From: Thermohalobaculum sp963700775
GTDB lineage: Bacteria > Pseudomonadota > Alphaproteobacteria > Rhodobacterales > Rhodobacteraceae
Assembly (NCBI GenBank): GCA_963700775.1
Contig: CAVOYU010000006.1
Location: forward strand, 1-64,000
DNA: 64,000 nt
Reading direction: 5' to 3'
Position numbers and translations under genes: made by a program. This document shows, piece by piece, positions 48,368 through 57,100 of this stretch (position 1 is the first letter of the stretch; every line of letters begins with the position of its first letter). The notes under the pieces were generated by a model. That model saw only the letters and a list, made by a program, of their open reading frames with translations. It had not been told where the DNA came from and searched no databases.

Positions 48368-49654
48368 TTGAGCGACGCCGCCCCCACCGCCGAGGCCGCA
48401 GCACCGGGCCCGTTCTCGCGGCTGGAATGGATGATCGCCTGGCGCTACCTCCGTGCCCGGCGCAGCGAGGGGGCGATCTCGGTGATCGCCGGCTTCTCAC
48501 TGGCCGGCATCGTGCTCGGCGTCGGCACGCTGATCGTTGTGATGTCGGTGATGAACGGCTTCCGGGTCGAGCTGGTGGGTCGCATCCTTGGTGCCCAGGC
48601 GCATATCCTGGTGCTGCCCTCGTCGCCCGGCGGGCTAGGTGAATTCGACGCGTTGGCGGCGAAGCTTGCCCAGAACCCGGAGGTGATCCGGGTCGCCCCG
48701 GCGATCGAGGGCCAGGTGATGGCCTCGGCCGATGCGGGCAACTCCGGCGCCCTGATCCGCGGGCTCCGCAAGGAAGACGTGATGAGCCTCCCCGGCGTCG
48801 CCCATCCGGAAAACGCTGAGGGCAGCCTCGACGACTTTGACCAGGGCGTCGCCATTGGCGAGGGGCTGGCGCGCAAGCTGCGTCTGGGTGTCGGGGACAG
48901 CATCACGCTGGTCAGCCCGCGCGGGCTCTCGACCCCCTTCGGGGTCAAGCCGACGATCAAGAGTTACGAGATCACCTACATCTTCCGTATCGGCATGAGC
49001 GAATATGACAAGGTCTTCGTGTTCATGCCGCTGGAGGAGGCACAGGCCTATTTCCGCAAGGACGGCACGGTCGATGCCATCGAAATCATGGTGCAGGACC
49101 CGGATCGCGTGGAGCAGATCGGGGCCGAGATGTTCCCGATGCTGCCGGCGGATGCCTATTTCTGGAACTGGCAGCGGGCCAATGGCAGCTTCATCTCGGC
49201 GCTGAAGGTCGAGGCGAACGTGATGTTCATCATCCTCTCGCTGATCTTCGTGATCGTGGCGCTGAACATCGTCTCAGGGCTGATCATGCTGGTGAAGGAG
49301 AAGGGCCGGCACATCGCCATCATGCGCACCTTCGGCATGACGCGCGGTGCCATCCTGCGCATATTCTTCATCTGCGGCGCGGCAATCGGCGTAACCGGTA
49401 CCTTGATTGGCGTGATCGCCGGGGTGCTCTTCACCGTCTACATCCAGGAGATCCAGGGCGTCGTCGAGATGGTCTCTGGCACCTCGGTCTGGGATCCGGA
49501 GCTCCGATATCTGACCCGGCTGCCGGCAGTACTGCAATGGGGCGACGTGGCACTGACTTGTTCGGTATCGCTGGCCTTCGCTCTTCTTGCGACACTCTAT
49601 CCGGCCCGGCGGGCGGCAAAGCTCGATCCAGTAGAGGCGCTCCGCTATGAGTGA
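48368..49654 (+). CDS. lolC: Lipoprotein-releasing permease LolC/LolE family
   Basis: This inner-membrane ABC permease of about 428 residues extracts lipoproteins for transport to the outer membrane. It has the family N terminus (EWMIAWRYLRARRSEGAISV), four membrane segments (one N-terminal, three in the C-terminal FtsX core) and the coupling section RTFGMTRGAILRIF. The start is uncertain: TTG at 48368 just after the proS stop is used here, with GAGGG nearby; an earlier in-frame TTG at 48338 is possible. It overlaps lolD by 8 bases. Confidence 0.9.
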   Translation: MSDAAPTAEAAAPGPFSRLEWMIAWRYLRARRSEGAISVIAGFSLAGIVLGVGTLIVVMSVMNGFRVELVGRILGAQAHILVLPSSPGGLGEFDALAAKLAQNPEVIRVAPAIEGQVMASADAGNSGALIRGLRKEDVMSLPGVAHPENAEGSLDDFDQGVAIGEGLARKLRLGVGDSITLVSPRGLSTPFGVKPTIKSYEITYIFRIGMSEYDKVFVFMPLEEAQAYFRKDGTVDAIEIMVQDPDRVEQIGAEMFPMLPADAYFWNWQRANGSFISALKVEANVMFIILSLIFVIVALNIVSGLIMLVKEKGRHIAIMRTFGMTRGAILRIFFICGAAIGVTGTLIGVIAGVLFTVYIQEIQGVVEMVSGTSVWDPELRYLTRLPAVLQWGDVALTCSVSLAFALLATLYPARRAAKLDPVEALRYE

Positions 49655-50324
49655 GGCGCTGAGGTTAAGCGGAATTTTGCGGACATTCCGGCAGGGCCCG
49701 CGTGAGGTTCAAGTGCTAAAGGGCGCCAATCTGGAAATCCAGTCCGGCGAAGTGGTGGCGCTGGTGGCGCCCTCGGGCGCGGGGAAGTCGACACTTCTCC
49801 AGATCGCCGGTCTGCTCGATACGCCGACCGCAGGCACGGTCGCGATCGGTGGCCGGAATTTCTCGGGCCTCGACGATACCGCCCGGACTGCGGCAAGACG
49901 CGCGATGCTTGGCTTTGTCTACCAGTTCCACCATCTCTTGCCGGAATTCACAGCCGAGGAGAATCTGGCGATCCCGCTATTGGCGGCAGGCTCCAGAATG
50001 GAGGCGGCGCTCTCGCGGGCGGAGGAACTTCTGGCCCGCGTTGGGCTCTCTGACCGCCGCACCCATCGCCCGGCCGAACTTTCTGGTGGAGAACAGCAGC
50101 GCGTCGCCATCTGTCGCGCATTGGCAAATCGTCCGCGCGTGCTGTTGGCGGACGAACCCACCGGCAATCTCGACCCGGAGACCGCCGGTCGGGTTTTCGA
50201 TATGCTGGTCGAGGTGGTCCGCGAGACCGGCCTCGCGGCCCTGATCGCCACTCATAATCACGACTTGGCTCGGCGAATGGACCGGATGGTGCAACTGGAA
50301 GGCGGCTTGATTCGCGAGGTTTGA
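49647..50324 (+). CDS. lolD: Lipoprotein-releasing ABC ATPase LolD
   Basis: This 225-residue ATPase partners LolC. Walker A is APSGAGKSTLLQ, the signature is LSGGEQQRVAICRALA, and Walker B is VLLADEPTGNLD. The Lol-type motif FVYQFHHLLPEFTAEEN is present. The start overlaps the end of lolC, so the two are coupled. Confidence 0.96.
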   Translation: MSEALRLSGILRTFRQGPREVQVLKGANLEIQSGEVVALVAPSGAGKSTLLQIAGLLDTPTAGTVAIGGRNFSGLDDTARTAARRAMLGFVYQFHHLLPEFTAEENLAIPLLAAGSRMEAALSRAEELLARVGLSDRRTHRPAELSGGEQQRVAICRALANRPRVLLADEPTGNLDPETAGRVFDMLVEVVRETGLAALIATHNHDLARRMDRMVQLEGGLIREV

Positions 50325-50372
50325 CACGAAGCGGCCGATGACGCCCGGCCGCGGCTGGCCTATATTCGCGAC

Positions 50373-51065
50373 ATGGCCAGGCTGATCCCGATCCTTTTGC
50401 TGATCGTCACCGTCGTCGTCACGGTCGCATTTTCGTCATGGCAGTCCGGCCGAACGCTGCGGCGCCGCTCTCGAGTGTTGATGAACGACCAGGTCGAAGC
50501 GCTGATGAATCGGCTGGCGCGTACCGCCGGGACGGACCGGGTCGAGGTCCGCCTGCTCGACATGCCGATGATCAACGGCCTCGCGACCGCGACCGGCGAG
50601 ATCTACATCACCACAGGCCTCTTCCGCGCCTTCCAGACCGGTCGGATCACTGCCCCAGAACTCGCCTCGGTAGTTGCTCACGAGCTCGGACATCTGGCGC
50701 TCGGGCATACGAAGCGGCGGATAATCGACGTGACAGGTGCGCAGACGCTTCACATCGTGCTCGGATCGATCCTGAACCGCTTCATTCCAATCCTGGGCTG
50801 GATTGTCGCCCGCTGGGTCGCGCTCTTCGTAGTCACTCGACTGACCCGCAATGACGAGTTCGAGGCCGATGCCTATGCCACCGCCCTGATGATCCGCTCG
50901 GGTCTGGGCGCGGATCCGCAGGCGCGGATGTTGGAGAAGCTTCTCGAGTTGGTACCCGAGACGCGAACCCAGGAGCTCGATTGGCTCGCTTCACACCCGC
51001 CGGTTGCTGAGCGTACGGCGGCGATCCGCGCCAATGCAGAGCGATGGGCCGCAGCAGCAGGGTAG
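50373..51065 (+). CDS. M48 family metallopeptidase
   Basis: This 230-residue zinc protease has an N-terminal membrane anchor (IPILLLIVTVVVTVAF), the HELGH zinc motif in VVAHELGHLALGH, and the third ligand in NDEFEADAYA. A hydrophobic section after the active site (GSILNRFIPILGWIVARWVALFV, partial) may form one or two more membrane segments. M48 proteases such as HtpX and LoiP degrade misfolded envelope proteins. It is downstream of lolD by 48 bases and its stop lies 3 bases from the convergent CoA-transferase gene. Confidence 0.9.
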   Translation: MARLIPILLLIVTVVVTVAFSSWQSGRTLRRRSRVLMNDQVEALMNRLARTAGTDRVEVRLLDMPMINGLATATGEIYITTGLFRAFQTGRITAPELASVVAHELGHLALGHTKRRIIDVTGAQTLHIVLGSILNRFIPILGWIVARWVALFVVTRLTRNDEFEADAYATALMIRSGLGADPQARMLEKLLELVPETRTQELDWLASHPPVAERTAAIRANAERWAAAAG

Positions 51066-51068
51066 GGG

Positions 51069-52262
51069 TCAGACCGCCCCCTTCGCCTTCAGAGCTACGA
51101 TGGCGTCGGCGTCATAACCGAGGCGCCGCAGGATCTCGCCGGTATCCGCCCCCAGCGCCGGCCCGGCCCGGCGGGGCGCCTCGGCCCCGCCGACGCCCAG
51201 CGGGCTGGCGAGCATCCGCACGATCTCGGCCCCGTCCGGCCCGCTGAAGCCCGCGGTCCGGCCCTCGCCGGCGACGAAGGGGTCGTCGAGCGCCCCGGCC
51301 ACGTCGTTGACGGGCGCCACCGGCACCACGCCCTGGAGCCGCTCCAGCCATTCCGCGGTGGTCCGGGCCGAAAGCGCCTCGTCCAGCATCTCCGTCACTT
51401 CCGCCCGGTGCTTCAGTCGTGCCGCGAAGGTGGCGAAGCGCGGGTCGGTTCCCCATTCCGGCCGCCCCAGCGGCTCGCAGAGGATCGGCCAGAACTTCTC
51501 CTTGTTGCACATGACGAAGAGCCAGCCATCCTTCGTCCGGTAGAGCTGCGAGGGGGTCAGCGAGGGATGGGAGGATCGCGGCTCGCGCCCCTGGTTCACA
51601 CCGGCATTCAGGTACCAGGTGGCGAGGTAGCCCAGATTGTGGAGCGCCGTGTCGAACAGCGAGGTGTCGACATCCATCCCCTTGCCCGACGCCCGCGCCC
51701 CGATCACCCCGCAGGCGAGGCCGAAGACCGCCATCAGCCCGGTCATCATGTCGACCACCGAGAGCCCGAAGCGGGCCGGCGGCCCGTCCGGCTCGCCCGT
51801 GAGGCTGAGATAGCCGGCCTCCGCCTGCATCAGGTAGTCATAGCCCGGCCAGGACGCCCGCGTCCCCTCGCGCCCATAGGCCGAGAGATGGGCGCAGACG
51901 ATCGCCGGGTTGACCTTGCCCAGGGCCGAGTAGTCGAGCCCGAGCTTCGTCGGCAGGTCGCCGCGCAGGTTGTTCAGCACCGCATCGGCCTCGGTCACGA
52001 GGCGGTGGAAGACCTCGCAGCCTTCCGGCGCTTTCAGGTTCAGGGTCAGCGACCGCTTGTTGCGGTTGAACGAGTGGAAGAACTGGCTTGACCCGTCCGG
52101 CAGGAAATGTGGCCCGACGCCCCGCGCCATGTCGCCGCCATCGGCCGGGTTCTCGATCTTGATCACCTCGGCGCCGAGGTCGGCCAGAAGCATGGTGCCG
52201 AAGGGGCCCGCGCCGTACTGCTCGACGGCGAGGACGGTGACGCCGGTCAGGGGCAGGGGCAT
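51069..52262 (-). CDS. CaiB/BaiF family CoA-transferase (type III)
   Basis: This 397-residue class III CoA-transferase has the family start LTGVTVLAVEQYGAGPFGTM, LADLGAEVIKIENPADGGD and the catalytic-aspartate section GLSVVDMMTGLMA. The start at 52262 is set by homology; the open frame upstream lies in a repeat. It is the last gene of a minus-strand run maoC-mmgE-acyl-CoA dehydrogenase-caiB, from which it is separated by a 32-bp inverted repeat. The CoA donor and acceptor are unknown. Confidence 0.92.
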   Translation of the reverse strand: MPLPLTGVTVLAVEQYGAGPFGTMLLADLGAEVIKIENPADGGDMARGVGPHFLPDGSSQFFHSFNRNKRSLTLNLKAPEGCEVFHRLVTEADAVLNNLRGDLPTKLGLDYSALGKVNPAIVCAHLSAYGREGTRASWPGYDYLMQAEAGYLSLTGEPDGPPARFGLSVVDMMTGLMAVFGLACGVIGARASGKGMDVDTSLFDTALHNLGYLATWYLNAGVNQGREPRSSHPSLTPSQLYRTKDGWLFVMCNKEKFWPILCEPLGRPEWGTDPRFATFAARLKHRAEVTEMLDEALSARTTAEWLERLQGVVPVAPVNDVAGALDDPFVAGEGRTAGFSGPDGAEIVRMLASPLGVGGAEAPRRAGPALGADTGEILRRLGYDADAIVALKAKGAV

Positions 52263-52294
52263 GGCGTTTCCTTCCGGAGTCCGGCGCGCGCAGC

Positions 52295-52447
52295 CCCCCT
52301 CTCCCCATCCCTCCCCCACGAGGGGGGAGGGGGCTCCGCCGCGCCCGCCGCAAGGTCGCGCGCCGCTCCGCTGAGGATGCGACGTGCGAGAGAGCGCGAG
52401 CGATGCGCCTCCCTCCCCCCTCGTGGGGGAGGGATGGGGAGAGGGGG
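52295..52447. repeat. 32-bp perfect inverted repeat flanking about 89 bases
   Basis: The arm at 52295-52326 (begins ccccctctccccatccctcc) is exactly reverse-complementary to 52416-52447. The match extends inward several more bases. The arms contain the smaller hairpin CTCCCCC/GGGGGAG seen at 61111 and 62146. The element fills the gap between the acyl-CoA dehydrogenase and CoA-transferase genes and could form a long stem in RNA. Confidence 0.85.
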
Positions 52448-52464
52448 CGGCACCTCCGCCCCAA

Positions 52465-53607
52465 TCACACCGGATTCCTCTCGATCAGCCGCTTCGCGAT
52501 CAGCAGCCGCTGTATCTCGTTCGTCCCCTCGCCGATGCACAGAAGCGGCGCGTCGCGGTAAAGCCGCTCGACGATGAACTCCTTCGAGTAGCCGTAGCCG
52601 CCATGGATGCGCATTGCCTCGGTGGCGTTCTCCAGCGCTGCCTCGGTCGCGAAGAGCTTCGCCATCCCCGCCTCGTAGTCGCAGCGCTCGCCCCGGTCCA
52701 GCGCCTGCGCCGCCTTCTCGGTCAGCAGGCGCGCCGCCTCGACCCTCGTCGCCATGTCGCCGAGTTTCAGCGCGATCGCCTGGTGCTGGTGGATCGGCTT
52801 GCCGAAGGTCTTGCGCTGCTGGCTGTATTTCACCGCCTCGTCCAGTGCCGCCTGCGCGACGCCCACGCCGCGGGCGGCGACGTTCACCCGGCCAAGCTCC
52901 AGCCCCGCGATCGCGGCCGCCATGCCGTTGCCCTCGCCACCGATCAGGTTGAAGCCCGGCACCCGGTGGTCCTCGAAAATCAGCTCGGCCGAGTCGATGC
53001 TCTTGTAGCCGAGCTTCTCGAGCTTCCGCGATGGCCGGAACCCCTCGCCCTTCTCGCAGATGAAGAGGCTCATCCCCTTGTGGCGCGGCTCGGCTTTGGG
53101 GTCCGTCTTGACCAGCACCGCGAAGGCGGTGCCGTGGATCCCGTTCGAGATCCAGGTCTTGGTGCCGTTCACCACGTAGTCGTTGCCATCGGCCCGCGCG
53201 GTGGTGCGGACCGCCTGAAGGTCGGTGCCGCAGTCGGGCTCGGTCAGCGCCAACCCGCCGCGGGTCTCGCCGCTGGCGAAGCGGGGAAGGAAGGCGCGCC
53301 TCTGCTCCTCGGTACCCACCTTCGCGACGATGTGCGACATGATCAGGTGCGAGTTGATGATGCCGGAGACCGACATCCAGACCCGCGCGATCCGCTCGAT
53401 GATCTTCGCATAGGTCGAGGGGCTGAGGCCGAGGCCGCCATACTCCTCCGGGATCACCGCGCCGAACAGGCCGAGCTCCTTCATCCGCGCGACGATCTCG
53501 TCCGGGTACCGGTCGGCCGCCTCCAACTTCTGGGCATAAGGCGCGACGTCGCGCTCGAGGAACCGCTCGACCGTGTCGAGCACCATCCGCTCGGCATCCG
53601 CCTCCAT
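52465..53607 (-). CDS. Acyl-CoA dehydrogenase
   Basis: This 380-residue FAD enzyme has the substrate/FAD motifs LTEPDCGTDLQA and KTWISNGIHGTAF. The catalytic glutamate E360 lies in the canonical C-terminal LCIGEGTNEIQR. It therefore has the MCAD/SCAD-type active site. Its stop lies 202 bases from caiB across an inverted repeat, and its start follows the mmgE stop by three bases. Substrate unknown; no adjacent ETF genes. Confidence 0.94.
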   Translation of the reverse strand: MEADAERMVLDTVERFLERDVAPYAQKLEAADRYPDEIVARMKELGLFGAVIPEEYGGLGLSPSTYAKIIERIARVWMSVSGIINSHLIMSHIVAKVGTEEQRRAFLPRFASGETRGGLALTEPDCGTDLQAVRTTARADGNDYVVNGTKTWISNGIHGTAFAVLVKTDPKAEPRHKGMSLFICEKGEGFRPSRKLEKLGYKSIDSAELIFEDHRVPGFNLIGGEGNGMAAAIAGLELGRVNVAARGVGVAQAALDEAVKYSQQRKTFGKPIHQHQAIALKLGDMATRVEAARLLTEKAAQALDRGERCDYEAGMAKLFATEAALENATEAMRIHGGYGYSKEFIVERLYRDAPLLCIGEGTNEIQRLLIAKRLIERNPV

Positions 53608-53610
53608 GGG

Positions 53611-55029
53611 TCAGGCTCCGCAGAAGGGGGTGAAGGCGGCCACCGCTTCCGACGCGGCGTCGAGCCCCAGCAGCGAGGCTTCCATCCGCGCCACCCGCTC
53701 GGAGCCGGCCCAGAGCGCGGCATTGGCCCGGTATTTGGCGACGATCTCCGCGTTCGCAAGCGGCCGGTCGGCGGCGCCGCGGTTCACGGGCTCGGAATGC
53801 TCATGCGCCGTACCGTCCTTCAGCGTCACCTTCACCGCGCCGGAATAGGCCTTGGGGAACGGACCCTCGCCGAAGGGGCCGAATCGGGTGCGGTCGGCCA
53901 GCGCCAGGGTCGCGGGATCGGTGAGGTAGGCCGACCCCAGTTCGGCAAGTCCGAGCCGCCCGTGCACCAGCGCGGTCGCCACCAGGTACTGTACCGAGAA
54001 CTTGGCGTCGTAGTCGTTCTTCGGCCGGAGCTTGTTCGCCTCCGGTTCGCAGATCACCGGGAACACCTGCTCGGGCACCCGGATCTCGATCTTCGCGATC
54101 CGCTCCGCCGGGCAGCGGGCGCGCAGGCGCAGCGCCGAGTCGATGGCGGCATGGGTGAAATGGCAGGTCGGGAATGGCTTGATCGCGGTCGCCATCAGCT
54201 CCCAGACCGAGCCGAGCCCGGCGGAGATGCCGGAGAGATCGACCCAATCGGTGAACTTGCCGCCATAGATGTTGAAGAGCCCGAAGCGCCCGTCATAGGG
54301 CTTGGTCGCGCCGACGAAGCCCTCTCGCGCCAGCGCCACCGCCGTCAGCGCCGCCGAGGCGGCCCAGCCCGGGTGGAAGCGCTTGTTCCAGGCGCCGTCC
54401 TCGAGAAACTCCATCGCGCCGCCGGCCATCGACACCGCCAGCCCCTGCGCATGGGCAAGCTGGGCGACGTTCAACCCCATCAGCCGCCCCGCCGCCAGCA
54501 CGCAGCCGAAGATGCCGACCATGCCTGTCGGGTGGAAGCCGACCTGGTGGAAGGCCGATTTCGCGCAGGCGCCGATGCGGGTCGCGGTCTCAATGCCGAC
54601 GACATAGGCCGTCAGCATCTCGCGCCCGCTTGCGCCGGTCATGGCGGCGGCCGACAGCACCGCGGGCAGCACGCTCGCCGTCGGGTGGATGATCCCGGCG
54701 ATGTGCGTGTCGTCGAAGTCGAGCCCGTGGATCAGGTAGCCGTTCATGGTGGCCGCGTCGCGCGGGTTCATCCGCGCCGGCATCCCCAGCACCGGCACCT
54801 CGCCGGCCGCCCCCAGCGCCTGGAGCCCCGCCAGCGTTTTGTGGGCGAAGTCGTATCGGGTCGAGGCCAGCGCGATCCCGGCGGCGTCCAGCATGTGGTG
54901 CGCGGCGCGGGTGCGGACCTCCGCCGGGATGGCGTCGTGGTCGAGCCCTAAGGCGAAGGCGGCCAGCCGCTCGGAGATCGGCGCGTCCGCCGCCTTCTGC
55001 TGGCTGACAATGTCAGTCTGCTTGTTCAC
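53611..55029 (-). CDS. MmgE/PrpD family protein
   Basis: This 472-residue member of the family includes 2-methylcitrate dehydratase and cis-aconitate/itaconate decarboxylase. Motifs seen are HGLDFDDTHIAGIIHPTAS, the basic-lid section YDGRFGLFNIYGG, and FPTCHFTHAAIDSAL. The start is GTG at 55029 preceded by GGAGG. It lies tightly upstream of the acyl-CoA dehydrogenase. The reaction cannot be told from sequence alone; dehydration, decarboxylation and isomerisation are all possible. Confidence 0.92.
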   Translation of the reverse strand: MNKQTDIVSQQKAADAPISERLAAFALGLDHDAIPAEVRTRAAHHMLDAAGIALASTRYDFAHKTLAGLQALGAAGEVPVLGMPARMNPRDAATMNGYLIHGLDFDDTHIAGIIHPTASVLPAVLSAAAMTGASGREMLTAYVVGIETATRIGACAKSAFHQVGFHPTGMVGIFGCVLAAGRLMGLNVAQLAHAQGLAVSMAGGAMEFLEDGAWNKRFHPGWAASAALTAVALAREGFVGATKPYDGRFGLFNIYGGKFTDWVDLSGISAGLGSVWELMATAIKPFPTCHFTHAAIDSALRLRARCPAERIAKIEIRVPEQVFPVICEPEANKLRPKNDYDAKFSVQYLVATALVHGRLGLAELGSAYLTDPATLALADRTRFGPFGEGPFPKAYSGAVKVTLKDGTAHEHSEPVNRGAADRPLANAEIVAKYRANAALWAGSERVARMEASLLGLDAASEAVAAFTPFCGA

Positions 55030-55104
55030 GGGGGCCTCCCAGCCTTGCCGGCGCAGTGCCGCCGGCCGATCCTAACACGTTCCGTGGTCCGCTCGTGCCG
55101 GCGC

Positions 55105-55624
55105 TCAGCCCTTGCCGCGCTTCCTCACCAAGCTCGCGCGCTCGAAGCTCAGCACCACGGTGCCGTCCTGCTTGTAGCCCTCGGTATAGGTCGTCACCAC
55201 GCCCTGGCCGGGGCGGGTCTTCGAACTCGCGCACCTCCAGCACCTTGGTCCGCGCATAGAGCGTGTCGCCAACGAAGACCGGCGCCGTCAGCTTCACCTC
55301 GCGCCAGCCGAGATTGGCGATCGCCCGGGCGCTGACGTCGTCGACGGTCAGCCCTGTCACGATCGCCAGCGTGAGTGTCGAGTTCACCAGCGCCTGCCCG
55401 AACTCGGTCCCCGCCGCATAGGCGTCGTCACAATGCGCCGGGTGGCGGTTCATGGTCAGCAGGCTGAAATGGATGTTGTCGGCGGCGGTGATGGTCCGCC
55501 CCGGCCGGTGCTCGTAGACGTCGCCGGCGGTGAAGTCCTCGAGGTCGCGGCCATAGCGCGCGACGATCACCCGGCCGCCGGGGCCGGGGGTCATCGCGGG
55601 GGGTGTCTTGGGCGCGTCGCTCAT
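55105..55624 (-). CDS. MaoC family dehydratase, frameshifted
   Basis: This hot-dog-fold (R)-enoyl-CoA hydratase is about 172 residues when repaired. The first frame has FTAGDVYEHRPGRTITAADN, then HPAHCDDAYAAGTEFGQ and LGWREVKLTAPVFVGDTLYA. It then runs out of frame. Removing one T in the coding-strand GAGTTC (GAACTC at 55223-55228) gives RESKTRPGQGVVTTYTEGYK, the expected family ending, to a stop at 55105. Without repair the frame reads into the mmgE start. It is the first gene of the four-gene catabolic run. Confidence 0.86.
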
Positions 55625-55753
55625 GTCGCGGCATCATACGCAATGCTCCTCGGCGCGGAAGCGGCCCGGCCGAACATCACATGGGCGATGCGGGGGCGGA
55701 GCGGGGTGCTAGCATGGTTTCAGAACAGGCGGGCCCGGCGCTCACTTCCCGTC

Positions 55754-55812
55754 ATTCCCGCGAAGGCGGGAATCTCCGGGCGGGATCCATAATATCCCCG
55801 CCTTTGCGGGGA
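55754..55812. repeat. Double palindromic repeat
   Basis: Two hairpins lie in the gap between maoC and the M24 peptidase gene: ATTCCCGC/GCGGGAAT (55754-55773) and TCCCCGC/GCGGGGA (55795-55812). The sequence resembles the short palindromes often found between alphaproteobacterial genes. Open frames crossing it are repeat translations, not genes. Confidence 0.8.
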
Positions 55813-55855
55813 CGACGGTGGCAAGCGCGGCGATTCCGTCTGGTTGGAAGTCGCT

Positions 55856-57022
55856 CTATCCGATCACCGGCAACTCGCGAGGTGCGCGGACCGTCAGCAG
55901 CTCCGGCCCCCCCTCGCGCACCACGAGGTTCTCCTCATGCACCATCATCCTGCCCGGCGCGAACTCCATGCCGGGCTCCAGCGTCAGCACCATGCCCGGC
56001 ACCAGCAACGTCCGATCCCAGGGCGTGATCGAGGGGAACTCGGTAAGCTGCATCCCCAGCCCGTGGCCGAGCCGCCCGACATTGGCGTCCGCCGCCCCGC
56101 CCGCCGCCATCACCCCCTGCATGGCGTGGAAGAGATCGGCGAAGGTCGCGCCTGGCCGCGCCGTCGTCAGCCCGGCCTCGGTCGCCTGCCACACCGTCTC
56201 CTGAGCCCGCCGCACCTCAAGGGAGGGCGCGCCCACGGCGAAGTTGCGGTCGAAGTCGCAGAAGTAGCCGTCGTACACGCCGCCGACATCCAGGATCAGC
56301 ACGTCGCCCGGCGTCAGCGGCCGCTCGGAGGGCGGCGAGATGATGTCGCCATAACCGCCCGGCCCGGCGCCGCCGACGAGATAGGCGACGTCGTCGAGCC
56401 CTGCCTCCAGCGCCGCCACCTTGAAGGCCCGGAAGCAGGCGGGTTGCGTCATGCCGGGGTGCAGGATCTCCGGCACCCGCGCGAAAGCCGCCGAGGCGGC
56501 GCGGGCGGCGTGTCGGATCTTGTCGATCTCGGCTTCGGACTTCACCGAGCGCAGCGCCCGGATGAGCGCGGCCGCGTCCCTGAACTCCGCCCCGCCCAGC
56601 GCCGCGCGCAGCCGGGCAAAGTCGGCAAGCGGCATCCGGAGATGTGTCTCCGGCCCCATCGGCGTCCCGACCGGCCCGCCCCGCGCGATCTCGATAAGCG
56701 TCGCGGCGAGCAGGCTCACCCCGTCGTCCGCGGGGTCGGGCGACGACCAGGTCCGGATGTCGTCGACCCAGGTACGTCCCATGCACTCCGCGCCGATCGC
56801 CGGGATCACCGCCACCGGCTTGCCTGCGGCCGGCACCACCAGGAACCAGGGGCGTGTCGGGCTCTGCCAGAACTGGGTCAGGAAGCCGGAGAACCAGCGG
56901 ACCTCGGGCTCGGTGGTCAGCAACAGCGCCCCGAGCCTCGCCTCGCGCATCAGCCGCTGGGCACGCTCCAGCCGGGCCTCGAACTCGGAGACGGAAAAGC
57001 CGCGGGGCGGGGCAGGGAGCAT
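55856..57022 (-). CDS. M24 family metallopeptidase (Xaa-Pro dipeptidase/creatinase fold)
   Basis: This 388-residue pita-bread enzyme has all five metal ligands visible: two Asp in LILDVGGVYDGYFCDFDRN, His in RLGHGLGMQL, and Glu in LTLEPGMEF and MVHEENLVV. The N-terminal creatinase-type domain is about 170 residues. The ATG at 57022 has GGAGA 6-7 bases upstream and is preferred over the ATG at 57028. The family spans prolidases, creatinases and DMSP lyase DddP; the active-site set alone does not decide. It lies between the maoC run and a second caiB gene. Confidence 0.9.
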   Translation of the reverse strand: MLPAPPRGFSVSEFEARLERAQRLMREARLGALLLTTEPEVRWFSGFLTQFWQSPTRPWFLVVPAAGKPVAVIPAIGAECMGRTWVDDIRTWSSPDPADDGVSLLAATLIEIARGGPVGTPMGPETHLRMPLADFARLRAALGGAEFRDAAALIRALRSVKSEAEIDKIRHAARAASAAFARVPEILHPGMTQPACFRAFKVAALEAGLDDVAYLVGGAGPGGYGDIISPPSERPLTPGDVLILDVGGVYDGYFCDFDRNFAVGAPSLEVRRAQETVWQATEAGLTTARPGATFADLFHAMQGVMAAGGAADANVGRLGHGLGMQLTEFPSITPWDRTLLVPGMVLTLEPGMEFAPGRMMVHEENLVVREGGPELLTVRAPRELPVIG

Positions 57023-57100
57023 ATGCATTCTCCGGAGGCCAGCCACGGCGGAGCCGGCCGCGGCACGATCACGCGACCATGCGGGCTTCGTGGCCTCGGA

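Noticed and set aside
55603..56028. Open frame across the 55.7 kb gap
   Set aside because: It translates the double palindromic repeat (HSREGGNL-type peptide, common in repeat translations) and then runs antisense to the M24 gene.
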